DNA of 64,000 nucleotides from the NCBI GenBank assembly GCA_002716825.1, contig PBCC01000080.1:1-64000 (forward strand), read 5' to 3'. The translations under genes and the position numbers were made by a program. This document shows, in pieces, positions 17,221 to 25,702 of the stretch (position 1 is its first letter; each line of letters starts with the position of its first letter). The notes beneath the pieces are model-generated. The model ran no database searches, had not been told where the DNA came from, and was given only the letters and a program-made list of their open reading frames with translations. Source of the DNA: Halobacteriovorax sp. Lineage in GTDB: Bacteria > Bdellovibrionota > Bacteriovoracia > Bacteriovoracales > Bacteriovoracaceae.

Positions 17221-19310
17221 AAATTGCTTTAGTAACCCAAGTGAGAGTGGGGTCTACTCGACTCAATGGAAAAATATTAAAGAAAATCGACAGAGATGAT
17301 ACAGTTTTATCTCTTCACTTAAAACGACTTAAAAACTCTAAGATGGTCACTCATTTTGTTGTAGCAACCACTAATGAGCCGGGAGTAGAAGAGATTATCA
17401 GAGCTTCAGCCGAAGCTGGCTTTGAGACTTATCAGGGCTCCTTAAATAATGTATTAGAGCGTTTTTACAAGGCAGTCTCAATGATTGAGCCAGACTATAT
17501 TGTTCGAGTAACTTCAGATTGCCCCCTGATTGATCCAGACTTAGTGGATTTATGTGTAAAGAAAATTATAAATGATCAATCCTTAGATTATGTTTCAACT
17601 AATATTGGCTTAACGTATCCAGACGGGTTTGATTGCGAAGTCTTTAAGTATGGCGCTCTGAAAATTGCATATCAAAACACTGATCGATCATCTGACAAGG
17701 AGCACGTTACACCTTATATCTGGAGAAATTCAACCGCATTTGAAGGGAAGTTATTTCGCTCAGAAGGTGTACCGCTCAAGGATGAAACTTACGGGAAATT
17801 AAGACTGACTGTTGATACTAAAGAAGATCTAGAAGTTGTACAGAAAGTTGTGGCGCGCTGTGGGAAAAATAAGACATGGTTACAATACTCTAATGAACTT
17901 TTAAACTTTAAGGAATTGTACGAGATGAATCATAGAGAAACTAGGAACTTAGGTATGTATAAGGCTTTAGCTCAAGAAGATGGCCTAAGATTCATTACAA
18001 ACTTTGAAAAATCGAATGAGTATAGATCTGAGATTCACGACCTTATACCTGGTGGAGCTCATACTTACTCAAAGGGAGATGATCAGTTTCCACTTCTGTC
18101 GCCAGCAGCGATTCAAAAAGGTCAGGGTGCCTATGTTTGGGATATTGATGGGAACATGCTTTTAGATTGTTCTATGGGTTTAACGTCGGTTAGTTTGGGA
18201 CATGCATACCCTCCCATAACTGATCGAGTTCGCATGGAGTTAGATAATGGCGTTAACTTTCAGCGACCCTCGGTATTAGAAAGAGAAATGGCAAAGGAAT
18301 TTTTATCACTAATTCCAAATCATCAGATGATAAAGTTTGCTAAAAATGGTTCTACTGCAACAACTGCTGCCGTCAAATTAGCACGCGCTTATACAAAAAG
18401 GAATTTGGTTGCTTTTCCACATGATCACCCGTTCTATTCATATGATGACTGGTTTATTGGTCGGACAGAGTCTAGTAAGGGAGTACCTGACGATATAAAA
18501 TCAATGGCTGTGACGTTTAAGGCTGAAGATATTAACTCTCTTAAAGAGCTCTTCAAAAGCTATCCTGGGCAGATTGCATGTGTAATTACTGAGCCAGAGA
18601 AAGCACATGGGTTTGCACATTCATTTTTTAGTGAAGCTATTCCTTTTGCCCAATCTGAAGGAGCACTATTTATATTAGATGAAATGATTACAGGGTTTAA
18701 AACAGCTTTTCCAGGTGCAATTACCAAATATTCTCTTGATCCAGATCTTGCAACATGGGGCAAGGGGATCGCAAATGGCTTCTCTTTTTGTGCTCTGACA
18801 GGAAAAAAGGAAATAATGGAGCAAGGTGGGATCAGAGATGAAGGAGCTGATAAGCTGTTCTTGATATCGACAACGCATGGTGGAGAAACTGTTTCCATCG
18901 CCGCTGGCCTACAAACAATTAAAGAGTTTAGAGACAAAAATGTGATTAGTCATAATCACTCAATTGGCAGGTATTTTAACGAATCCATAAATAGTCTTAT
19001 TGATGAGTATAAAGTGGCAGATTATATCGACTTTACTGGCTGCGATTGGATGAGTTTATTTTCCTTTAAGAATTCAAAAGGTGAAGTTTCTCTCGAATTT
19101 AGAACTCTTATGCTACAGGAGATGATCAGGCGTGGGGTTTTATTTCAAGGGGCATTTGTTCCATGTTTCTCCCATAGCAAGGGGGATGTGGATTATTTCA
19201 GCAAAGCGTTCGAGCACTCAATCCGTGTGTACAAAGATGCGTTGGAGTTTGGAATTGGGAGCTATTTAGTGGGGCCACCAGTGAAGCCTGTATTTAGGAA
19301 GTACATTTAA
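17217..19310 (+). CDS. Fusion of SpsF/PseF-type cytidylyltransferase and class III aminotransferase
   Basis: One 697-residue frame with two catalytic domains. Residues 1-235 are a nucleotidyltransferase of the SpsF type: the nucleotide loop is degenerate as VTQVRVGSTRLNGKIL, and VRVTSDCPLIDPDLVD carries metal-binding aspartates. Residues 260-697 match glutamate-1-semialdehyde aminomutase: IPGGAHTYSKGDD, FAKNGSTATTAAVKLARAYT, FILDEMITGFKTAFPGA and PLP lysine about K516 in ATWGKGIANGF. The first half likely makes the CMP-nonulosonate; the second may transaminate a sugar. I prefer TTG 17217 to TTG 17211: AAGGAG at 17205-17210 then sits 6 bases upstream, and TTGA overlaps the previous stop. Confidence 0.83.
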   Translation: MKIALVTQVRVGSTRLNGKILKKIDRDDTVLSLHLKRLKNSKMVTHFVVATTNEPGVEEIIRASAEAGFETYQGSLNNVLERFYKAVSMIEPDYIVRVTSDCPLIDPDLVDLCVKKIINDQSLDYVSTNIGLTYPDGFDCEVFKYGALKIAYQNTDRSSDKEHVTPYIWRNSTAFEGKLFRSEGVPLKDETYGKLRLTVDTKEDLEVVQKVVARCGKNKTWLQYSNELLNFKELYEMNHRETRNLGMYKALAQEDGLRFITNFEKSNEYRSEIHDLIPGGAHTYSKGDDQFPLLSPAAIQKGQGAYVWDIDGNMLLDCSMGLTSVSLGHAYPPITDRVRMELDNGVNFQRPSVLEREMAKEFLSLIPNHQMIKFAKNGSTATTAAVKLARAYTKRNLVAFPHDHPFYSYDDWFIGRTESSKGVPDDIKSMAVTFKAEDINSLKELFKSYPGQIACVITEPEKAHGFAHSFFSEAIPFAQSEGALFILDEMITGFKTAFPGAITKYSLDPDLATWGKGIANGFSFCALTGKKEIMEQGGIRDEGADKLFLISTTHGGETVSIAAGLQTIKEFRDKNVISHNHSIGRYFNESINSLIDEYKVADYIDFTGCDWMSLFSFKNSKGEVSLEFRTLMLQEMIRRGVLFQGAFVPCFSHSKGDVDYFSKAFEHSIRVYKDALEFGIGSYLVGPPVKPVFRKYI

Positions 19311-20325
19311 ATAGACGCAATAGCTCATCGATCTTTCCGGATACATTCATGCCCTTGCTATTTATGGAGTAAAGCTCCCTAGTCCTTACGTCACTTGCTA
19401 ATTGCAAAATCTGCTTCGAAATATGGACCGGATTAATGTCCTCAATCTTACCGATATAATTATGAATTTTTGATTCGTACAAGCTTTTTGCAACAGGTTC
19501 TTGATTGCTGGCAATAGTTACGACTATACCAGGAATGCCAAAGAAGCACCTCTCCCAGACAGTACTACCACTTGCACTAATAAAAATGTCAGCGCTGATA
19601 AGGTACTCATGAAAGCTATTGGAGGCTCTTGATATCTCTAGTCCCTTGATTTTTTTGGTTATAATTCTTTCAGCATGCAGATTTGAATGGCCCATGATCA
19701 ACCTCCCTTTGAACGAACTTGGGAGGATTTGGAATGCATCAATAAACTTTTGGCTAGCATTTAAGTGATCACTTCCTCCAAAAAAAGCCAGAATATTTTT
19801 TGCACAAGCAGGTTGTGGCTTATGGACATATTGATGTTCAAAGTTGGTGAGTGCGTACTCAGGACCGAGGAATAGGTCCTTGTATCGCTCAGGAGCCTTA
19901 AACTTCGATCTATGATCAGTATGAAAGTTTTGGTCTAGTATGTACGAGTCCGGGGCGTGATCGCGAAACAAATCATCGATAACTAAAACTTCCTTCACGA
20001 AAGATTGTAGAGAAGTTTCCCAGTCGATATTTAGCTCGTAATGATCTAAAACAAGCCAGTTCGGATTAAGCTCCTTAAGTATGGTGGTCATTTGGTCAAG
20101 CTCATCATCCCAGCGAAACTCTGAGGGCTGTGGGCAGTCAAGTTCTACAAGTGTATGTCCCTGATTTTCTATTATAAAGTTTTGATTCCCTGAAAGTTTC
20201 CGACAAACAAAATATACGATATAACCAAGCTTGCTTAGTTTGTTGGCTAGATTTAAACATCGAGATTGGTGTCCAGCGCCGATTTCGAAAGATGAATCGC
20301 ATCTAAAAATAACTCTTGGTGTCAT
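19294..20325 (-). CDS. pseG: UDP-2,4-diacetamido-2,4,6-trideoxy-altropyranose hydrolase
   Basis: Removes UDP from the bis-acetamido altrose intermediate of pseudaminic acid synthesis. A 343-residue GT-B-like hydrolase: the N-terminal FRCDSSFEIGAGHQSRCLNLA contains the catalytic-loop histidine, LVLDHYELN and VLVIDDLFRDHA follow, then the donor-side loop AFFGGSDHLN and ISASGSTVWER. It is inserted against the direction of its neighbours. Its 3' end overlaps the fusion gene by 17 bases and its ATG lies two bases from the ATG of pseH on the other strand, so its promoter must lie inside pseH or beyond. Confidence 0.88.
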   Translation of the reverse strand: MTPRVIFRCDSSFEIGAGHQSRCLNLANKLSKLGYIVYFVCRKLSGNQNFIIENQGHTLVELDCPQPSEFRWDDELDQMTTILKELNPNWLVLDHYELNIDWETSLQSFVKEVLVIDDLFRDHAPDSYILDQNFHTDHRSKFKAPERYKDLFLGPEYALTNFEHQYVHKPQPACAKNILAFFGGSDHLNASQKFIDAFQILPSSFKGRLIMGHSNLHAERIITKKIKGLEISRASNSFHEYLISADIFISASGSTVWERCFFGIPGIVVTIASNQEPVAKSLYESKIHNYIGKIEDINPVHISKQILQLASDVRTRELYSINSKGMNVSGKIDELLRLFKCTS

Positions 20326-20327
20326 TA

Positions 20328-20792
20328 ATGCTTGTCCTTCGCAAAGTTAAAGATAGTGATGTGCGCGTTGTCTTTGATTTAGCAAATGACAAAACTTATA
20401 GAGCTTTCTCTAAAAATAGCGCTCAGATCCCGTTTTCTAAGCATTTAGAATGGTTTAAAACTAGAGCTATTATAAATCCATACTTCTACATTTTCGAGCT
20501 CAATAATTCTCCGGTCGGGATAGTACGTTTTGACTCAGCTGATGGTCTCGATTTTTATGTAAGCATAGTGGTTAGTGTCCAGGCTCGAGGGAGGGGTTGT
20601 GGTAGTCAAATGCTAAAGTTGGCCCTGAGCGAATTTAAATTAGCAAACTTTGAGATTAAAGGTACAGTTTACGCAGAGGTTCATAGAGATAATGCTCCCT
20701 CCCGTAAGCTCTTCGAGAAAAATAGCTTCACTATGGAGTCAGATGTTCAGGATAACTTTATAAGATATAAATTTCAGGGTAGAAATGTCTAA
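20328..20792 (+). CDS. pseH: PseH-like GNAT N-acetyltransferase
   Basis: Likely acetylates the 4-amino group of UDP-4-amino-4,6-dideoxy-AltNAc using acetyl-CoA. A 154-residue GNAT protein with LRKVKDSDVRVVFDLAND at the start, the acceptor strand PFSKHLEWFKTR, and the acetyl-CoA loop VQARGRGCGSQMLKLAL. The C-terminal DNAPSRKLFEKNSF is a GNAT hallmark. I use the ATG at 20328 instead of a TTG 12 bases earlier, which would overlap the divergent pseG start. Its stop overlaps the formyltransferase gene by 8 bases. Confidence 0.82.
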   Translation: MLVLRKVKDSDVRVVFDLANDKTYRAFSKNSAQIPFSKHLEWFKTRAIINPYFYIFELNNSPVGIVRFDSADGLDFYVSIVVSVQARGRGCGSQMLKLALSEFKLANFEIKGTVYAEVHRDNAPSRKLFEKNSFTMESDVQDNFIRYKFQGRNV

Positions 20793-21474
20793 ATATATTA
20801 TAGCTTGTGTACATGAATGGAATATTCAATTCTTTCAAGAATATTTTGGAGCGAATTCTAACTTTGTTCTGATATCGAAGCCTGAAGAGCTCACGATTGA
20901 TAGACTTGATCAAGTTAATCCACGCTACATATTTTTCCCGCATTGGTCCTGGATTGTGCCTGATGATATTGTTCAAAAATTCGAATGTATTTGCTTTCAT
21001 ATGACTGACCTGCCATACGGAAGAGGTGGGAGCCCTTTGCAAAACTTAATCTTACATAAAAAACAAGAGACCATGCTTTCTGTAATTAAGATGACCTCAG
21101 TCCTTGATGAGGGACCAATTTATATGAAGGTAAAAGTCTCCCTTAAGGGAAGGGCTGAGGAAATTTACAGGAACGTTTCCAGGGTAAGCTTTGACCTCAT
21201 TAAGCATATGGTCGAGGTAGGCAAGTTAACGCATTATCCTCAGTCAGGTCAGGTTGTTAAATTTCGAAGGCGAAAACCTTCCGAAAGTGAGCTATTCTTT
21301 AAAGGCAAGTCTTTGGAGGATGTATATGACTTCATTAGAATGTTAGATTCTCCTGGTTATCCACACGCATTCATAAATATAGATAATTTTAAAATATCGT
21401 TTTCTCATGTATCAATCGATCAAAAAACCAAATCGATCAACGGTAACTTTAAATTGTCCTTACGAGGTGAGTAA
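20785..21474 (+). CDS. Formyltransferase-family protein (methionyl-tRNA formyltransferase-like)
   Basis: A 229-residue relative of folate-dependent formyltransferases. The active-site segment reads CFHMTDLPYGRGGSPLQN, and the Asp-containing VLDEGPIYMK follows about 45 residues later. The usual Asn before the catalytic His is replaced by Cys here. It is too short for a tRNA formyltransferase, and its place between pseH and a PIG-L deacetylase points to N-formylation of an amino sugar or nonulosonate, which is inference. It overlaps the neighbours on both sides (8 bases and 1 base), so it is part of one operon with them. Confidence 0.75.
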   Translation: MSKYIIACVHEWNIQFFQEYFGANSNFVLISKPEELTIDRLDQVNPRYIFFPHWSWIVPDDIVQKFECICFHMTDLPYGRGGSPLQNLILHKKQETMLSVIKMTSVLDEGPIYMKVKVSLKGRAEEIYRNVSRVSFDLIKHMVEVGKLTHYPQSGQVVKFRRRKPSESELFFKGKSLEDVYDFIRMLDSPGYPHAFINIDNFKISFSHVSIDQKTKSINGNFKLSLRGE

Positions 21475-22151
21475 TGAGAGTTTTGGCAGTGGTGGCGCAC
21501 CCTGATGATGAGGTTTTGGGCTGTGGGGGGACACTTTCCTTGCATGCAAAGCGAGGCGATGATGTGGGAGTTGTTACTTTGACGAACGGTGTTTCTGCTC
21601 GTGAAGGGTCCACAGAGATAGAGGCAAGCTGTAGAGAAAAAATGCTTGAGAGAAGTTGTGAAAATTTAGGAGTTATACTTAAGGCGAGATTTGACTACCC
21701 AGACAATGGGCTAGACTCTGTGCCATTAATAAATATTATTCGATCTTTAGAAAGTGTTCTCTTTGAGTTCAGACCGGAGCTTGTGTACACCCACTTTTCT
21801 GGTGATTTAAATGTTGACCACAGAATTGTTAATCAAGCTGTATTGACGGCTTGTCGCCCAACACCCAGTGAATCGGTGGAAGAAATTCGAGCATTTGAGG
21901 TTGTTTCAAGCACACATTGGAACGGGGGAGGTAATCTATTTAACCCAAATCTTTTTATCGATATCTCTGAAGCTAAAGAAGTTAAAAGAAAAAGTATCGA
22001 AATTTATAGAGAGGAGTTTCGACCATTTCCTCACCAGAGATCAATAGAGGCAGTTGAAGCATTAGAACTCATGAGGGGAACGTCTGTAGGCGTCAGTTAT
22101 GCTGAAGCCTTCTCTATCATTAGAAAAGTTTGCAAGTTGAGTCGTATATGA
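21474..22151 (+). CDS. PIG-L family deacetylase
   Basis: A zinc-dependent N-deacetylase of the LmbE/PIG-L family, 225 residues. The metal-binding start is VVAHPDDEVLGCGGTL, and the third ligand lies in HFSGDLNVDHRIVNQAV. Such enzymes remove acetyl groups from GlcNAc-type sugars, and several act on sugars in nonulosonate clusters. Adjacent to a formyltransferase, it suggests swapping an N-acetyl for an N-formyl group. Its ATG overlaps the previous TAA by one base, and its own TGA overlaps the PseI ATG (ATGA). Cytoplasmic; no signal peptide. Confidence 0.85.
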   Translation: MRVLAVVAHPDDEVLGCGGTLSLHAKRGDDVGVVTLTNGVSAREGSTEIEASCREKMLERSCENLGVILKARFDYPDNGLDSVPLINIIRSLESVLFEFRPELVYTHFSGDLNVDHRIVNQAVLTACRPTPSESVEEIRAFEVVSSTHWNGGGNLFNPNLFIDISEAKEVKRKSIEIYREEFRPFPHQRSIEAVEALELMRGTSVGVSYAEAFSIIRKVCKLSRI

Positions 22152-23185
22152 AAATTGGAAAACTAGACACCGCAGAAAGATGTATAATTGTGGCAGAGTT
22201 GTCTGCAAATCATAATGGATCTTTAAAAACAGCTATAGAAACTATCGCCGAAGCAGCTAAAGCAGGTGCGGATGCGATAAAGCTCCAGACCTATACTGCA
22301 GATACAATGACAATTAACTCTGACTCTGAAGACTTTGTTATAAAGAGTGGAACGATTTGGGATGGGCGGAAGCTGTATGAACTATACCAGGAGGCCTATA
22401 CTCCATGGGAATGGCATGAGGAGCTATATCGCATTGCTAGAGAGGAGGGGCTAGAGTGTTTTTCAACTCCTTTTGATAGAACTGCCGTGGACTTTTTAGA
22501 GAGTATAAATAATCCAGTCTACAAGGTCGCATCATTTGAGATAACAGACATACCCTTGTTGAGGTATGTTGCCAGTAAACACAGACCTATAATACTTTCA
22601 AGCGGAATAGCTACAGAGGATGACATTGCTTTGGCGATTGAAACAATTCGTAAAGTTTCAAACGTAGAAATAGGATTGTTGAAATGCACCTCATCCTATC
22701 CAGCCCCTTACGAGGAGGCGAATTTGGCCTTGATAGAACGCTTTAAAAAAGATTTTTCGGTACCGCCTGGAATTTCTGATCACACTCTTGGGCACACGGC
22801 ACCTATTTTATCTGTAGCATTTGGCGCACGAATCATTGAGAAACACTTTATTATAGATCGGAGCATTGGTGGAGCAGATGCCTCGTTTTCGATGAATCCG
22901 ACTGAATTTAAAGCAATGGTTGAGCAGGTGAGAATCGCAGAAAAGCTAATAGGTAGGCAGACCTATGAAGTTACGTCAAAAGCCAGGTCAGGGAGAGTAT
23001 TTTCTCGCTCAATTTATTTCACGCGCGACCTTAAGAAAGGCGAAGTAATAACTGAAGATAGTGTAGCCATTATAAGGCCAGGTCTTGGACTGGCCCCTAA
23101 GTATTATGATCAAATTGTGGGGAAGAAAATGAATGCAGCTGTAACTAGGGGACAAAGAGTGCAGTTGGAGCTTATAGATGAATAG
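22148..23185 (+). CDS. pseI: Pseudaminic acid synthase
   Basis: Condenses 2,4-diacetamido-2,4,6-trideoxy-altrose with phosphoenolpyruvate to give pseudaminic acid. About 345 residues. The NeuB-type barrel shows VAELSANHNGSLKTAI, DAIKLQTYTADTMT, ECFSTPFD, SCGIAT-like ILSSGIATEDDI, KCTSSYPAPYEEANL and DHTLGHTAPI. A C-terminal SAF/antifreeze-like domain begins at SRSIYFTRDLKKGEVI. The YTADTMT and IWDGRKLYELYQEA segments are PseI-like rather than NeuB-like. The ATG at 22148 overlaps the deacetylase stop; a TTG 18 bases earlier is less likely. Confidence 0.92.
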   Translation: MKIGKLDTAERCIIVAELSANHNGSLKTAIETIAEAAKAGADAIKLQTYTADTMTINSDSEDFVIKSGTIWDGRKLYELYQEAYTPWEWHEELYRIAREEGLECFSTPFDRTAVDFLESINNPVYKVASFEITDIPLLRYVASKHRPIILSSGIATEDDIALAIETIRKVSNVEIGLLKCTSSYPAPYEEANLALIERFKKDFSVPPGISDHTLGHTAPILSVAFGARIIEKHFIIDRSIGGADASFSMNPTEFKAMVEQVRIAEKLIGRQTYEVTSKARSGRVFSRSIYFTRDLKKGEVITEDSVAIIRPGLGLAPKYYDQIVGKKMNAAVTRGQRVQLELIDE

Positions 23186-23202
23186 GGTCAAGTAGAGAAA
23201 TA

Positions 23203-24759
23203 GTGAAGAATCAATTTACGGATCTATTCTATTACAATAAATACTTTGAAGAATTTTTAAGTACTTATTATCTAAAAGAGTTAAAAGAAAACCGACTATC
23301 AAGTGTTGAAAACGAGAAAGTTCAGCAGGAACTTGTCGCACTACTGTATTCAGATTTACTTTACGCATACTCTGAGTCAAACATGACTCCCAAGGCTTTC
23401 TTTGGCCAATATAAAACCCAAAAACTAAAAAGAATATGCAAAATAGATTTTCAGAAATACACGTTGAAAATTAGCCTGATAGTTTATCTGAAAAAAATCT
23501 ACTCAGCATTCAGATGTATTAAAAGATTGATACGTTCAGTCTTTCGCAAGCAGCTAGTCAATATTGAAAAGTTTAGAACTTTTACACTGGTGATGGATGA
23601 CCTTTTTCTTGAGCAACGTTTTAAGCAGACTGAAGACTTAACTGATTTCTATAATTTCTTTGACTCTACTTTTGGAGATTCAATTAGCACTAATCGATGC
23701 AACATTATTTGTAGTTCATTTTTCTCTGGTCATGCTTTAAATAATTATTACTTCAGTTCTTCTCCAATATATGATCTAAGTATTTTTTTGCCGCAATCTA
23801 AAGCGCTAGTCTGTGCATTAAAGAGCATATGTCAACTTTTGATATTGATACCGAGGTGTACTTTTAATCCTCGTTTATTATTAATAATTGATGATCTTGT
23901 TGACCAAATATATTTGAGCCAGGTTACTAGGTATCTCGAGATTAGGGAGATAATTGTTACAAATTCAAAATATAATACACAACCACTCTGCCTGAAACAG
24001 AGTTTAACTAAGAAGTATAAATCGTCGATGCTATGGTACTCAGCAAATGCAAAATGGTTTAAGTATAAGCAAGCACCGGACAATTATACATTTAACCCTA
24101 TGTTTAAAAACATCGATGTAGACAACCACTATGTTTGGAACGAAGATCAGTGTTTATGGCTGAAAGATGTAGTCGGATTAAAAGCGAGCTACGAGATTAT
24201 TGGGCCAGTAACATTTAGACCCAAGTATATACTGCCAATTGAAGCTAGAAAATCACATTTTAACATATTTCTATTTGACGTCGCTCCTTTTGCAAATGGT
24301 AAAAATCAGAAGTCAGTTTATGGGAATTCTTATGTATACTACTCCCTTGAAAATTGTAGATCCTTCTTAGGGGACATAGTCGACGCTTTCCAAAAATATA
24401 GTAATGTAACTATACACTTGAAGAATAAGCGCAAGTATACCTCTTACCATTCAGCTGAATATTTACACTTTATTGAGGAACTTGGAGCTTCACAAAAAAT
24501 TGTTCTGCATGATGAGTCGCTAGATGCGGCAAAGCTAATCGCTGAACAAGCCGATTTGGTCTTTTCGATACCCTATACATCAGTTTTTTATATTGCAGAT
24601 CACTATGGAGTTAATTCGGGCTACTATGACCCTTCAGGCAAGCTTGAATTAAATTACTCATTAGGTAAAAAAGGTTTTTTTGTTCAAGGGAAGAAGTCAT
24701 TAGTAAGCTTTGCTGACAGTTATATGGAGAGTTTAAAAAATGACGCTAAAAATTCGTAA
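23203..24759 (+). CDS. Putative surface-polysaccharide biosynthesis protein (PFTS-motif-like)
   Basis: A 518-residue AT-rich gene beginning at a GTG. I recognise no catalytic domain with certainty. The segment VFSIPYTSVFYIADHYGV near residue 450, followed by GYYDPSGKL, resembles the PFTS motif of a surface-carbohydrate family known from Leptospira and others, which probably has a GT-B fold. The N-terminal 150 residues are charged and helical with a basic patch around FRCIKRLIRSVFRK. It lies 17 bases after pseI and overlaps the next gene by 20 bases. A nonulosonate-transfer role is possible but unproven. Confidence 0.55.
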   Translation: MKNQFTDLFYYNKYFEEFLSTYYLKELKENRLSSVENEKVQQELVALLYSDLLYAYSESNMTPKAFFGQYKTQKLKRICKIDFQKYTLKISLIVYLKKIYSAFRCIKRLIRSVFRKQLVNIEKFRTFTLVMDDLFLEQRFKQTEDLTDFYNFFDSTFGDSISTNRCNIICSSFFSGHALNNYYFSSSPIYDLSIFLPQSKALVCALKSICQLLILIPRCTFNPRLLLIIDDLVDQIYLSQVTRYLEIREIIVTNSKYNTQPLCLKQSLTKKYKSSMLWYSANAKWFKYKQAPDNYTFNPMFKNIDVDNHYVWNEDQCLWLKDVVGLKASYEIIGPVTFRPKYILPIEARKSHFNIFLFDVAPFANGKNQKSVYGNSYVYYSLENCRSFLGDIVDAFQKYSNVTIHLKNKRKYTSYHSAEYLHFIEELGASQKIVLHDESLDAAKLIAEQADLVFSIPYTSVFYIADHYGVNSGYYDPSGKLELNYSLGKKGFFVQGKKSLVSFADSYMESLKNDAKNS

Positions 24760-25702
24760 GTTTGTAAATCTGCAACAAGTTAGCTCGATCTTGGCAAAAG
24801 TGGAAGGCGATTTTAAATGTGGTCAGTCACTCTACTCTGAGTCTTACTTCTCATATTTAGAATCCTACTATAATGAAACCTTGATAGATCATTCTTTTAT
24901 TATCGAACGTGATGGAGATACTATTGCAGCTTTTCTTGCCTCTGGTAGCAATGAGTCCGGGGTAATGGAGTTGTATGGTCAACCGTGTCTATGTTTTATG
25001 AGCGGTGTAAAGGCTGATAGAAAGCTTGTGGCGACTCTGTTTAAGGACCAACTGTTATCGCTGTGCCTTAAAGAAAAAGTTAAGCTAAGCTTATTTTTAA
25101 ATTGTGACTACTTGAGATATTTTTTATCAGACTTCTTAGATTTTTTTTCTTTAATTGAATATCATTACATAAACCTACAGCTTGATAACCCTATAACTGA
25201 TGTTAGAAAAAGTTATAGGTCTTTGATAAACTGGGGAAAGCGAAACTTGACCACAGAGGTCTATGGAAGTCATAACTGCACAGTAGAGAATGTAATGAGA
25301 ATGCGTGATTTTCATATTAGTGTCGCTGGTCGTGAAACTCGCCCAAAAAATACTTGGATAAAGCAGTTTGAATCAATTTTGCGTGAAGAAGCCTATATGC
25401 AGCTTGCTTACTATGATGGTGAGCTAGTTGGAGCGAATTTGATAGAAAGTTCCAAAGGAGATTCATATTATTCAGTAGGAGTGTACGATCGCAGCTTAAT
25501 GAAAGCCGGAAAGGCAATGACTCACTTTTTACTATGGAGTGCTGTTGAGCTTTCTCTTGAAAAAAATGCAAAAACTTTTACCTTGGCATTTCAAAGCTCT
25601 AGGAATGAGTTGGAACTCAAAGACGAAACAATACTAAGTTTCAAAAAGGGCTTTTGTAACTCGATTGATTGTCGAGTTGCATGGATTTTTAGCCCGAGAT
25701 GA
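24740..25702 (+). CDS. FemAB/GNAT-like acyl- or aminoacyltransferase
   Basis: A 320-residue protein with the layout of FemAB-type double GNAT domains. The C-terminal half shows MRMRDFHISVAGRETRPKN, the strand AYYDGELVGANLIES and SYYSVGVYDRSLMKAGKAM followed by a helix, as in enzymes that acylate or aminoacylate sugars and peptidoglycan. Location after pseI and the PFTS-like gene suggests modification of a nonulosonate or glycan repeat. Its 3' end overlaps the convergent gene at 25689 by 14 bases. The substrate is unknown. Confidence 0.65.
   Translation: MTLKIRKFVNLQQVSSILAKVEGDFKCGQSLYSESYFSYLESYYNETLIDHSFIIERDGDTIAAFLASGSNESGVMELYGQPCLCFMSGVKADRKLVATLFKDQLLSLCLKEKVKLSLFLNCDYLRYFLSDFLDFFSLIEYHYINLQLDNPITDVRKSYRSLINWGKRNLTTEVYGSHNCTVENVMRMRDFHISVAGRETRPKNTWIKQFESILREEAYMQLAYYDGELVGANLIESSKGDSYYSVGVYDRSLMKAGKAMTHFLLWSAVELSLEKNAKTFTLAFQSSRNELELKDETILSFKKGFCNSIDCRVAWIFSPR

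Noticed and set aside
13334-19310. The two fusion genes as sequencing errors joining adjacent genes
   Set aside because: Each joint is within a single open frame with a plausible linker and no ribosome-binding site or start at the junction. An error deleting a stop codon cannot be fully ruled out, but two such events are unlikely.
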